Assembly: GCF_016495865.1 (NCBI RefSeq)
Contig: NZ_CP054706.1
Coordinates: 2,046,001-2,110,000, forward strand
Source: Salicibibacter cibi
GTDB lineage: Bacteria > Bacillota > Bacilli > Bacillales > Marinococcaceae
Length of the DNA: 64,000 bases
Reading direction: 5' to 3'
In this document: positions 54,595-62,922 of the stretch, piece after piece
Position numbering within the stretch: the first letter of the stretch is position 1
How the letters are laid out: every line of letters starts with the position of its first letter
Translations under genes and position numbers: made by a program
Notes under the pieces: model-generated
Seen by the model: the letters and a program-made list of their open reading frames with translations, nothing else
What the model was told of the DNA's origin: nothing
Databases searched by the model: none

Positions 54595-55620
54595 CTAATC
54601 CCTGCGATCTTCCAATATTTCAACCATTCTGGCCGTATCTTCGTTAATTTCAGCAAAATCTTGCCATATAGGTTCGCTGCTTTCTCGAAAGGCTTCGAGT
54701 TCCTCTTCCGTTAGTTCATTCACTTCAACATTATTTTCCTGTGCAATCTGTAACGATTCCTCTGTCAATCGTTCGGAACCTTCGATCGCTTTTTTCTCCA
54801 TTTCCTGGCCAACTTCCAGCACAGTTTCCTGTAAATCTTCAGGCAATTGTTCCCAACTTTCCATACTAATCGTAACCATGCATACAATGGGATCAACGAT
54901 GCCCGGACTTGTTGCATAGTCAACAACTTCATGATAATTGTTCGTATCGAGCGTATAGGCAGGATAAATCGTTCCGTCCATCATGCCTCGCTGCAGTCCC
55001 TCATACATTTCTGTCGTCGCGATGCTTGAAGGAGCGACTCCCAATTCGCTAAACCAGTCTAAATATAGCCCAGTAGGCAACCGCAAATTTGTTCCCGCCA
55101 AATCTTCCGGGCTACGAACCGGCTGATTCGTCATTAATGACTGTGTACTTGCCGGCCAATAAAACAAAACTTTTGCTCCGTATTCCTCCATGTTTTCTTC
55201 AAAAATTTCTCCGAATTCAGTTTCCCGCATTAATTCTATAGCATCTTGTTCCCCCTGGGTGGCAAATGGCAACCATAAAGCATCATTCGTTGGCACCAGG
55301 TCCCCCCAGTAAGGTCCGTGTCCGCCCATATCCACGGTACCCGCAGCTATTGCATCAAGCAATTCATCTTCAGGTACTAATTGATTACTATAGTAATAAT
55401 CGATTTGCAACCTGCCATCTGTCTCTTCTTCCACTCGTTCAGAAAATGTTTCAACGGCATGACGTTTCGGTTCATAGTCATATTGAGGCGGCGGAAACGT
55501 GATATTATAAGTTAATGTATATGTTTCTTCGGAAGAAGCAGTCGTACTACCCGAATGTCCACAAGCGGAAACCAATAATAATGTTGAAGACATGATCGAT
55601 AACATCGCTTTGTTATTCAT
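54595..55620 (-). CDS. TRAP substrate-binding lipoprotein DctP
   Basis: 341 residues starting MNNKAMLSIMSSTLLLVSACGHS, a lipoprotein signal with lipobox LVSAC. DctP features are the ETYTLTYNITFPPPQYDYEPKRHAVETFSERVEE segment in parts, the helix VPEDELLDAIAAGTVDMG, and the conserved Arg region GTNLRLPTGLYLDW where an Arg normally binds the ligand carboxylate. GGGGGG lies before ATG 55620. A paralogue is encoded at 61642. It is strongly acidic. Confidence 0.93.
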   Translation of the reverse strand: MNNKAMLSIMSSTLLLVSACGHSGSTTASSEETYTLTYNITFPPPQYDYEPKRHAVETFSERVEEETDGRLQIDYYYSNQLVPEDELLDAIAAGTVDMGGHGPYWGDLVPTNDALWLPFATQGEQDAIELMRETEFGEIFEENMEEYGAKVLFYWPASTQSLMTNQPVRSPEDLAGTNLRLPTGLYLDWFSELGVAPSSIATTEMYEGLQRGMMDGTIYPAYTLDTNNYHEVVDYATSPGIVDPIVCMVTISMESWEQLPEDLQETVLEVGQEMEKKAIEGSERLTEESLQIAQENNVEVNELTEEELEAFRESSEPIWQDFAEINEDTARMVEILEDRRD

Positions 55621-55653
55621 CGTACCCCCCTTCAAGGTTGAGAAAGAAATGTT

Positions 55654-56412
55654 CTATTTTTTATCAGCTAAAAAATCAGCAATTTGTTTATGGGGAATAT
55701 CGGTAGCAAAAGCAAGGCTAAACTCATTGATACTATCTTGTATCGCCATTTCCAAATGGGTATTTTGCCAAGTTTCAAAAAGTCTCTTTTGAATTGCTAC
55801 CGTTTCCGGCGGGTTTAACAGAATTTTATCGGCGTATTTATCAACGGTATGCCTTAGATCTTTACTATCAACAACTTGATTGATCAGGCCAAACTGGTTT
55901 ATGCGCTCGACATCTACCATATCCCCGATCAATAGCATTTCCTTGGCCAAATTCAATCCTACATATTTTTCAAGTAGCGCCGCATCCAATACCGAAGGAA
56001 TTCCCAATTTTATTTCAGGCATCCCAAAGGAAGCATGGGTGGTTGCAATTCTGAAATCTGCTGCCATCGCGAGCTCCATCGCCCCTCCTATGCAATAACC
56101 ATTAATAGCTGCAATCACGGCTTGCGGCATTTTTCGAAGGGTTTCACATATTTCCTTTAATAACGTGATAAATTCACGCGCATTTTGCGGATCGAGTTGT
56201 TCAAATTCATGCACATTCACACCCGATGAGAACGCTTTATTTCCTGCTCCCGTTATAATGACCACGGATATGGCGCGATCTTCACGAATTCTTAGAAGTT
56301 CCGATTTTAGGTTGGTCAACGTTTCTTTGTCCAAGCAATTCAACTTAGCCGGATGATTAAATTGAATCCATACTTTCCTGCCTTCTTGTTCGATCTTTAA
56401 ATGATCTGCGAT
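55654..56412 (-). CDS. enoyl-CoA hydratase with apparent ATC start
   Basis: Crotonase-fold hydratase of 252 residues if it begins at the ATC at 56412-56410 (IADHLKIEQEGRKVWIQFNHP). That codon is preceded by AAAGGAAG at good spacing. The frame has no ATG, GTG or TTG between the upstream TAA and an internal TTG at 56343, which would cut away the first strands of the fold. Catalytic-region motifs are GGAMELAMAADFRIA and GMPEIKLGIPS. Neighbours are an SDR and a DctP gene in the long operon. Confidence 0.82.
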   Translation of the reverse strand: MADHLKIEQEGRKVWIQFNHPAKLNCLDKETLTNLKSELLRIREDRAISVVIITGAGNKAFSSGVNVHEFEQLDPQNAREFITLLKEICETLRKMPQAVIAAINGYCIGGAMELAMAADFRIATTHASFGMPEIKLGIPSVLDAALLEKYVGLNLAKEMLLIGDMVDVERINQFGLINQVVDSKDLRHTVDKYADKILLNPPETVAIQKRLFETWQNTHLEMAIQDSINEFSLAFATDIPHKQIADFLADKK

Positions 56413-56430
56413 TTTTGACTTCCTTTCTTT

Positions 56431-57249
56431 TTACAATTCATCTTTATACCTGCCTTTATTCAACCAGCCACCACCATCGATAACGTGGTTTGCCCCCGTG
56501 ACGTAGCTGGCATAATCACTAACTAAATAAGATGCCAAATTTGCGACCTCTTGCCGCGTAGATAATCGATGGGAGGGAATATTCTTTAAAATTTCTTCCT
56601 CCTGTTCCGGGCTTGCCCAAAGTTGGCTAACTGCACCTGTATCTTCTGTCGGTCCCGGGGTAATCATGTTCACGCGAATATTGTGAGGCGCCCATTCCAC
56701 GGCCAACGTTTTTGTCAATGCCGCCACGCCCGCTTTCGCTGCAGCGGAATGCGCCGTTAGCGGTCCGCCTGTCCACGCATAGGTTGCTCCCACATTTAAA
56801 ATCGCTCCCGGGTTGCCCTTCTCAATCATTCGTTTCGCGACACTCTGACTGCAATACCAAGTCCCGTTTAAAACGATATTAATGACCGTATTCCACGCAT
56901 TTGTGGACATATCGATGGCCTTAACGAGAAAGTTTCCGGCGGCATTGTTGACCAAAATATCTATTTTTCCAAATGTCGAAACCGTCTCGTTAACCATTCT
57001 CTCTACTTGCTCAGGTTCCCGTACATCCACTTGAATCGTCTTCACTTTCGTCCCATATGGTTCTATGTTTTCTTTTGCTTGATCTAATTTTTCCTGTTTA
57101 CGACTCGCGATGACAATATCAGCGCCCAAGCGTGCATATTCCATCGCCATCGCTTCGCCGAGACCGGTCGCTCCGCCTGTGATGATGGCCACCTTGCCTT
57201 TTAAGCTTTCTTCCGGAAGCATCGGCTGTTTATATTGTTCGGTTGACAA
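56431..57249 (-). CDS. fadH: 2,4-dienoyl-CoA reductase-type SDR
   Basis: 272-residue SDR very like Bacillus FadH (YkuF): nucleotide motif GGATGLGEAMA, NNAAGNF, VGATYAWTGGPLTAHSAAAKAGV and the loop PGPTEDTG. As in dienoyl-CoA reductases the classical YxxxK Tyr is absent and HSAAAK occupies that place. It would reduce 2,4-dienoyl-CoA with NADPH so that unsaturated chains can continue through beta-oxidation. TTG 57249 with GGTGGGG upstream. It follows a frameshifted SDR and precedes an enoyl-CoA hydratase. Confidence 0.88.
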   Translation of the reverse strand: MSTEQYKQPMLPEESLKGKVAIITGGATGLGEAMAMEYARLGADIVIASRKQEKLDQAKENIEPYGTKVKTIQVDVREPEQVERMVNETVSTFGKIDILVNNAAGNFLVKAIDMSTNAWNTVINIVLNGTWYCSQSVAKRMIEKGNPGAILNVGATYAWTGGPLTAHSAAAKAGVAALTKTLAVEWAPHNIRVNMITPGPTEDTGAVSQLWASPEQEEEILKNIPSHRLSTRQEVANLASYLVSDYASYVTGANHVIDGGGWLNKGRYKDEL

Positions 57250-57279
57250 AAGAACCCCACCTTTTTAAGGATTTTATTT

Positions 57280-58193
57280 TTACACTAATGGATCGTAAGG
57301 GAATACGTCAGATGACACATCAAGGGAAACAAAATCGTTTTTAAACGCTTCTTTCACTGTGCTTCCGATATCTTCAACACTCCAGCCATCGGAATTGTAA
57401 GCGGAACGAATCGGTCGCGGTTGCGAAAACAGCATAATTTCTTTGCCGCGAACGCCGAAAATTTGACCGGTCACATCCGCTGCATCATCACTTCCCAGAT
57501 ATGTGACGATCGGAGCGATATCGGCAGGCGTCATTTTTTTATTTTCTCCACCCGCTTTTCTTGTTCTTCATTTTCCGTTGGGATGGAACCGATGAGGCGA
57601 CTCCATGCAAACGGGGCGATCGTATTGGCCGTAACGTTATAACGCGCCATGTCAAGGGCTGTTACTTTCGTCATGCCGGCTATCCCTAACTTCGCAGCCC
57701 CATAATTGGCTTGTCCAATGTTTCCGATAAGCCCCGAAGTAGAGGTAAAGTTAATGAAGCGTCCGCTTTTTTGGTTCTTGAAATGAGGTGCCGCTGCACG
57801 TGTCATATTGAACGTCCCTTTTAAGTGGACATCGATAACAGCATCCCACTCTTCCTCTGTCATATTAAAAATCATACGGTCTCTTAAGATGCCGGCATTA
57901 TTGACGACGATATCAATCTTACCGAAAGCATCGATCGCTTGTTGCACCATTTTTTGACCGTTTTCAAATTCCGCAACGGAATCATAGTTTGCGGTTGCTT
58001 CACCTCCGGCTTCTTGAATATCTGCAACCACCTGATCGGCAACTTTTACGTCTTTCCCTTCTCCATCTGCTTCACCACCTAAATCATTGACAAGCAATTT
58101 CGCTCCTTCGCTCGCTATCAGCAAAGCAATTTCACGTCCAATCCCCCGTCCTGCACCTGTCACAATCGCTACTTTATTTTCCAGTTTCCCCAT
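57280..58193 (-). pseudogene. SDR family oxidoreductase, frameshifted at an A-run
   Basis: SDR with GAGRGIGRE, NNAGIL, the catalytic Ser in FTSTSG and YGAAK (Tyr and Lys), then a C-terminal part typical of the long acyl-CoA-linked subgroup (GQIFGVRGKEIMLF ... FPYDPLV). The reading frame breaks at KIKK followed by TGA at about 57534-57541 where the mRNA has seven A; eight would restore one frame of about 304 codons (KIKKMTPADIAP). Ribosomal slippage on the A-run, sequencing error or recent mutation are all possible. ATG 58193 follows GGAGGA. Confidence 0.85.
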
Positions 58194-58248
58194 GTGTATG
58201 TCCTCCAATTATTTATCTAAGTTATACCCCTATCCAAATCTACAGTGC

Positions 58249-59391
58249 TCACAATTTCATCTGTTTTGCGATAATCACTTTCATAATCTCCGTCGTCCCG
58301 GCTGCAAGCGTATCCATACGAACATTCCGATATCTGCGCGCAATGGGGTACTCTTCCATATATCCGTTGCCGCCGTGCAACTGCAAACAATGATAGGCCA
58401 CGCGATTAGCCATTTCCGTAATCCACCATTTCGCCATTGAAACTCTCTTGACATCTTCGATGCCATTAATATGCCCTTCTAACAACTGATCAAGCAATGT
58501 GCGTCCCAATTCAATTTCAGTCGCCATCTCGGTGATTTTAAATTTGTTATGCTGGAATTTGCTAATTGGTTTTCCAAATGCCGTTCTCGTTTGACAATAA
58601 TCAATCGTCATATCCAACATCGTCTCGGCATCTGTTTGACTGCGAATTATTTGAATCAGACGCTCTTGCTGAAGTTTTTCCATCATATATTGAAAGCCCT
58701 TACCTTCTTCGCCGATCAAATTGCCAGCGGGAACACGGCAATCTTCGAAAAATAATTCCGCAACTTCTGATGTATTACGACCCAACTTCTCCAATTTTTT
58801 TGCTTTAATAAATCCGGGCGTATCTTCTTCAACGGCAATTAAACTAATGCCTTTATGAGGCGGATCAGCTTTTGTGTCCGTTTTACAGGCTACGATGACC
58901 ATTCCGCAATTTATGCCATTTGTAATAAATACCTTCTGACCGTTAATGATATAGTCATTTCCCGATTTTTTGGCAGTCGTTTGGATGTTTGCTAAATCCG
59001 AACCGGTATTTGGTTCCGTCATGCCGATCGCAAGCGGCATCTCCCCTGACACACACTTGGGGAGCCATTCGGCTTTCTGTTTTTCAGTCCCATTGCTGGC
59101 GATATATGGTGCCACGATATCGCTATGCAGGCTTGTCGCCATATCAAATCCGATTTTTGCCATTTCTTCGATCAGAATAACGGAATACTCAAAGCCTACA
59201 CCGGCGCCTCCATATTTCTCATCCACCCATGGACACAAAAAACCATGTTCGCCGAACTTCTTCCACATCTCTTTTGGAACGAATTGTTGATTTTCCCATT
59301 CATCAAGGTAGGTAACCACTTCTTTTTCCAAAAAACGCCTCAATGATTCGCGGAAAATTTGATGCTCGTCGGTGTAAACAGTTAATCCCAT
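58249..59391 (-). CDS. acyl-CoA dehydrogenase
   Basis: 380 residues with AIGMTEPNTGSDLANIQTT, NGQKVFITNGINCGM, LQLHGGNGYMEEYPIARRYR and the end MDTLAAGTTEIMKVIIAKQM. The layout fits long-chain or FadE-like enzymes. AGGAGGGG precedes ATG 59391. It is the first gene of the long operon running to 44.4 kb, directly behind a sigma-A promoter overlapped by a palindromic operator. Confidence 0.93.
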   Translation of the reverse strand: MGLTVYTDEHQIFRESLRRFLEKEVVTYLDEWENQQFVPKEMWKKFGEHGFLCPWVDEKYGGAGVGFEYSVILIEEMAKIGFDMATSLHSDIVAPYIASNGTEKQKAEWLPKCVSGEMPLAIGMTEPNTGSDLANIQTTAKKSGNDYIINGQKVFITNGINCGMVIVACKTDTKADPPHKGISLIAVEEDTPGFIKAKKLEKLGRNTSEVAELFFEDCRVPAGNLIGEEGKGFQYMMEKLQQERLIQIIRSQTDAETMLDMTIDYCQTRTAFGKPISKFQHNKFKITEMATEIELGRTLLDQLLEGHINGIEDVKRVSMAKWWITEMANRVAYHCLQLHGGNGYMEEYPIARRYRNVRMDTLAAGTTEIMKVIIAKQMKL

Positions 59392-59429
59392 ATAAAGCCC
59401 CTCCTGACTTCACTTTCGTAAAACTGGTT

Positions 59430-59461
59430 ATTGTATACAATCTAAAAAGAAACAGTGTCAA
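59430..59461 (-). promoter_or_regulatory. sigma-A promoter with overlapping ATTGTATACAAT operator
   Basis: Minus strand TTGACA (59461-59456), 18-base spacer, TATACA (59437-59432), 40 bases before the ATG at 59391. The -10 hexamer lies inside the perfect 12-bp palindrome ATTGTATACAAT (59430-59441). That wording is typical of FCD-subfamily GntR regulators such as VanR, so repression with release by a substrate or CoA ester is likely. No such regulator is encoded in the window. Confidence 0.72.
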
Positions 59462-59551
59462 GCATTGGAATCGCTTTCATTTATTGATATTTTACATACA
59501 ATAAATTTTTTTGTCAATAATATTATGATCTTTTTGAGATATTTTGAAATG

Positions 59552-59585
59552 AACAAAAAAAGGAAGCGCACTTTAAGCGCGCCCC
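59552..59585 (-). terminator. probable terminator of the acetyl-CoA-synthetase-like gene
   Basis: Minus strand GCGC-TTAAAGT-GCGC followed by TTCC and a run of seven T. A MITE separates it from the stop codon of the gene at 59897, to which it presumably belonged. Confidence 0.5.
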
Positions 59586-59589
59586 TAAA

Positions 59590-59878
59590 TAGGGATTGCT
59601 GAACAACATGCAGCTATCAGCTGAAGCCGGGATGGCGCTTCCATGGCTTCGCTTTCCGCGGACGAACGGTCAAGCCTCCTCGCGCAAAACCGGCGCTGCG
59701 GGGTCTTGACGCGTCCGTTTTTCCGCTGGAGTCTCGCCATTGCAACTTCATCCCTCCGTACGTTGCCAGAAGTGCAAGGGTTTTTTGCTTATAGGATGGA
59801 TTTCCTTGCATCCAGTTTTGGCAACGCCAACGGAAAATGCTTTTGTGCCAGTCTTTTTCCATTATTCAGCAGTCCCTA
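59590..59878. mobile_element. 289-bp MITE, copy 2
   Basis: Same length, orientation and terminal repeats (TAGGGATTGCTGAA / TTCAGCAGTCCCTA) as the copy at 34861, differing at scattered positions. It lies between the acyl-CoA synthetase stop at 59897 and its putative terminator. Internal open frames are also found in copy 1 at equivalent places but look fortuitous. Confidence 0.9.
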
Positions 59879-59896
59879 AATATAGGTTCTCATTTG

Positions 59897-61513
59897 TTAT
59901 ACGTGTTGTTTCCTCAAAAGGTACCGCTGAATTTTTCCGCTCTGGGTTTTCGGGAGATTTTCCAGAAACTCTATCTCGCGTGGATATTGATGTTTTGATA
60001 ATTTTTGCTTTACGAATTCCTTGAATTCTTGTGATAACATTTCAGATGGTTCATATGAGTCATTAAGCACCACGAACGCTTTCACAATCTCCCCTTTTGC
60101 TTTATCCGGTTTTCCGATTACAGCGGCTTCCATAACTGCAGGATGTTCCATTAGGCTATTTTCCACTTCAGTGGGGCCAATTCTGTATCCTGCGCTGGTA
60201 ATGACATCGTCCGCTCGCCCTTCAAACCAAAAGTAGCCATCCTCATCCTGCTTTGCAAGGTCACCGGTCAAGAACCATTTGCCAAATTGCTTATCTTTCG
60301 TTTTTTGCTCGTTGTTCCAATAACCCATAAAGTTGAATTTACCATCGGTTGTATCAATCGCAATTTCTCCGGTTTCCCCTTTCATTACAGTATTCCCTTG
60401 GTTATCTATCAAGCTAACTCGATAACCCGGTAACGGCAACCCCATAGATCCGGGCTTTATAGCCATATCCGTTATATTATAATTATTCACAAGCATCCCT
60501 GACTCGGTTGATCCATAATGATCGTATATGGGCATCCCAAAATTATTCTCGAAAAAACGAACAACCTCAGCGTTTAATGGCTCCCCGGCACTGCTAAATT
60601 TTTTCGTTTTTATGTTATACTTCTGTAGAAGATCTGTGCCGGCTGCCATCATCATCCTATATGCGGTCGGTGCGTAGGTGAAGTTCGTAACATTATATTT
60701 ATCCAAAAGCTTGTAAATTTTTTCTACATCAAAATAACCTTTATATACAACAATGGGGATTCCGAAGCTAAGCGGTGCAAAGGTACATGGCATTAGCCCA
60801 TAGGACCAACCCATATCCGCGCCACCGAAAAAGATATCATCTGAATCGATATTTAACGCGTATTTCATATATGGATATAAACTTATAATGCTGTTATGGG
60901 AGCTTACCGCCCCCTTGGGAAGACCTGTCGTTCCAGAGGTATATTGAATGACAGAAGGGTCCGTCTCGATGGTAGGTTCGATCACGTAGTCATCAGCGAA
61001 CGATTCAACCAATTCCCAAAAAGTTTTTCCTTCATTAGTAATACCATCAGTTGTTAGTACTTTGAATGCTGTTTCTTGATTCTTAAGCTTACTCATTTGT
61101 TCTTGATTCGTCACTAAGAGGCTGACTCCCGAGTCTGTTGCACGATGCATGATTGCATCCGGACCGAATGCTGTGAATAATGGAACATATATTGCCCCTA
61201 CTTTCCAAGTTGCTAAAGCGGTGACGATTAATTCCATATCTTTACCTAAAAGTCCCGCTACTCGATCCCCCTTTTTTACCCCGAGTGAATTTAATGCATG
61301 TGCCATCCGGTTGGACTTTTCTTTTAATTTTTTATATGTCCATGTCTGTTCATTCCCTGATGCATCTTCCCAATGAATGGCAACTCGGTTTAGATCTTCT
61401 GCCCAGCGATCACATACTAAATGCGCCATATTAATTCCGTCGCCAGATCTAAAATTAAATTGTTTCTCCACTTCTTCCCAAGAAAAATGTTCAACCAATT
61501 CGTGATAATTCAT
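59897..61513 (-). CDS. acetyl/medium-chain acyl-CoA synthetase family
   Basis: 538-residue AMP-forming synthetase nearer to acetyl-CoA synthetase and MACS enzymes than to FadD. It shows YTSGTTGLPKGAVSSH, YDHYGSTESGM, GADMGWSYGLM, WFLTGDLAKQDEDGYFWFEGRADDVI in parts, and TQSGKIQRYLL with the acetylatable Lys. AAAGGAG lies before ATG 61513. It follows a DctP gene by 128 bases, pairing uptake with activation as at 50929-54486. A MITE follows its stop codon. Confidence 0.92.
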   Translation of the reverse strand: MNYHELVEHFSWEEVEKQFNFRSGDGINMAHLVCDRWAEDLNRVAIHWEDASGNEQTWTYKKLKEKSNRMAHALNSLGVKKGDRVAGLLGKDMELIVTALATWKVGAIYVPLFTAFGPDAIMHRATDSGVSLLVTNQEQMSKLKNQETAFKVLTTDGITNEGKTFWELVESFADDYVIEPTIETDPSVIQYTSGTTGLPKGAVSSHNSIISLYPYMKYALNIDSDDIFFGGADMGWSYGLMPCTFAPLSFGIPIVVYKGYFDVEKIYKLLDKYNVTNFTYAPTAYRMMMAAGTDLLQKYNIKTKKFSSAGEPLNAEVVRFFENNFGMPIYDHYGSTESGMLVNNYNITDMAIKPGSMGLPLPGYRVSLIDNQGNTVMKGETGEIAIDTTDGKFNFMGYWNNEQKTKDKQFGKWFLTGDLAKQDEDGYFWFEGRADDVITSAGYRIGPTEVENSLMEHPAVMEAAVIGKPDKAKGEIVKAFVVLNDSYEPSEMLSQEFKEFVKQKLSKHQYPREIEFLENLPKTQSGKIQRYLLRKQHV

Positions 61514-61641
61514 TTTTGAACACTCCTTTGAAACCGTTAATTATTACGTATTCCATGGCAACCGTAAATTCTATATTTACAGAGGCCTTTTCAAAACCTA
61601 ATCCATCACTTAACTTTTTCTTTTCCCTGCTTTCTCCTAAG

Positions 61642-62748
61642 TTAATCTAAATACTGATCCATGTAATCTTCTGCCTCCGGATTCTCTTCCATCCATTTTT
61701 CATTTTCGATCATCAGGTGCTCTATCATTTGTGCAGTACGATTATTTATGGATGCAAAATTGTCCCAAACTTTTTCTTGACTCATTTGTTCCATACGTTC
61801 GTAATCGTCTTCGGTCATACTGACAAATTCAACTCCATGATTCTCTGCAAATTCAAAAACTTCTTGTGTGTATCGTTGTGAACCTTCAATCGCAGCTTCC
61901 TCCATTTCCTGACCTGTCTCTAACATAATGTCTTGAATATCCTCAGGCAGCTTTTCCCAAGACTCCTGACTGATCACTATATGGGTCATCGCCGGATTAA
62001 GCGTTGGCACGGCCAAATAGTCAACGGTATCAACAAGACTATAGGTTTCCAACGCGTAATATGGAAATTGTATTGCATCAATCGTTCCTCTATACAACCC
62101 CTCATACTGATCGATTGCCGGCAGGGAGGCTATGCCAGAACCCATGGATTGATTATAATCAATCGTTAGATTACTTGAAACATTCATTACCACCCCTTCC
62201 ATATCTTCAATGCTGGAAAGCGGGGTCGTTGACATATAACCAGTTGTACTACTGGGCCAGTAATGTAAGAGCTTTATTCCATAATCATCTAACGCGTCTT
62301 CATACAATTCCCCGACTTCTGTCTCTCTCAAAATATGAAGGGCATGTTCTTCCCCCATATTCCAATATGGCAGACTGACAAGATTTCCTTCCGGAATCCT
62401 TTCTGCCCAATAAGAAGGTGAAATATTCTGTATATCAATGGTTCCATTCGCCAGAGCATCCGCCGATTCATCTTGGCCAACCAATTGATTACTATAATAG
62501 ACATCAAACGTCACACGACCGTCTGTTCGTTCTTCTACCAACTCAATAAATTTTTCTTGAGCATAGTACTTTGGTTCCCAATCATGTACCGAGGGAGGAT
62601 AGGAAGAATGGAAAGTCAATGTATACGTTTCCTCTTCATTTGTCCCACCCTCGATTCCTGCTGATTCCGATGTAGCGCACGCGGAAAGAATACATAGCAG
62701 GATCAAAGATAGAACTACGAACCCATTTCTTTTATCCAAGCTATTCAC
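61642..62748 (-). CDS. TRAP substrate-binding lipoprotein DctP
   Basis: 368 residues with a lipoprotein signal (lipobox ILSAC), paralogous to the protein at 54595 over its whole length (YTLTFHSSYPPSVHDWEPKYYAQEKF; VGQDESADALANGTIDI). The normal position of the ligand-binding Arg lies in a region reading EGVVMNVSSNLTIDYN, without Arg, so the ligand may not be a simple monocarboxylate. GTG 62748 behind AAAGGAG. In this second TRAP set the order is permease first, then binding protein. Confidence 0.9.
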   Translation of the reverse strand: MNSLDKRNGFVVLSLILLCILSACATSESAGIEGGTNEEETYTLTFHSSYPPSVHDWEPKYYAQEKFIELVEERTDGRVTFDVYYSNQLVGQDESADALANGTIDIQNISPSYWAERIPEGNLVSLPYWNMGEEHALHILRETEVGELYEDALDDYGIKLLHYWPSSTTGYMSTTPLSSIEDMEGVVMNVSSNLTIDYNQSMGSGIASLPAIDQYEGLYRGTIDAIQFPYYALETYSLVDTVDYLAVPTLNPAMTHIVISQESWEKLPEDIQDIMLETGQEMEEAAIEGSQRYTQEVFEFAENHGVEFVSMTEDDYERMEQMSQEKVWDNFASINNRTAQMIEHLMIENEKWMEENPEAEDYMDQYLD

Positions 62749-62922
62749 AGCTATCTCCTTTCTTTCGTTATTTGTTAGTCTTTACTTTTTCACTCGATTT
62801 GCAATCGCTTATATTTTCCTTGTTAGAGCATTTCCAATCCCCCCTGTCTGTAAATTTTGATTCTCCCGTCAATGATCGATAAGCAGCCCCAGGAGGAATT
62901 TCCCGGAGAGATTATTTCAGTG

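Noticed and set aside
62749..62922. A DctQ small subunit between the second DctM and DctP genes
   Set aside because: The 174-base gap is too short and encodes no hydrophobic frame; the subunit is expected beyond the right edge.
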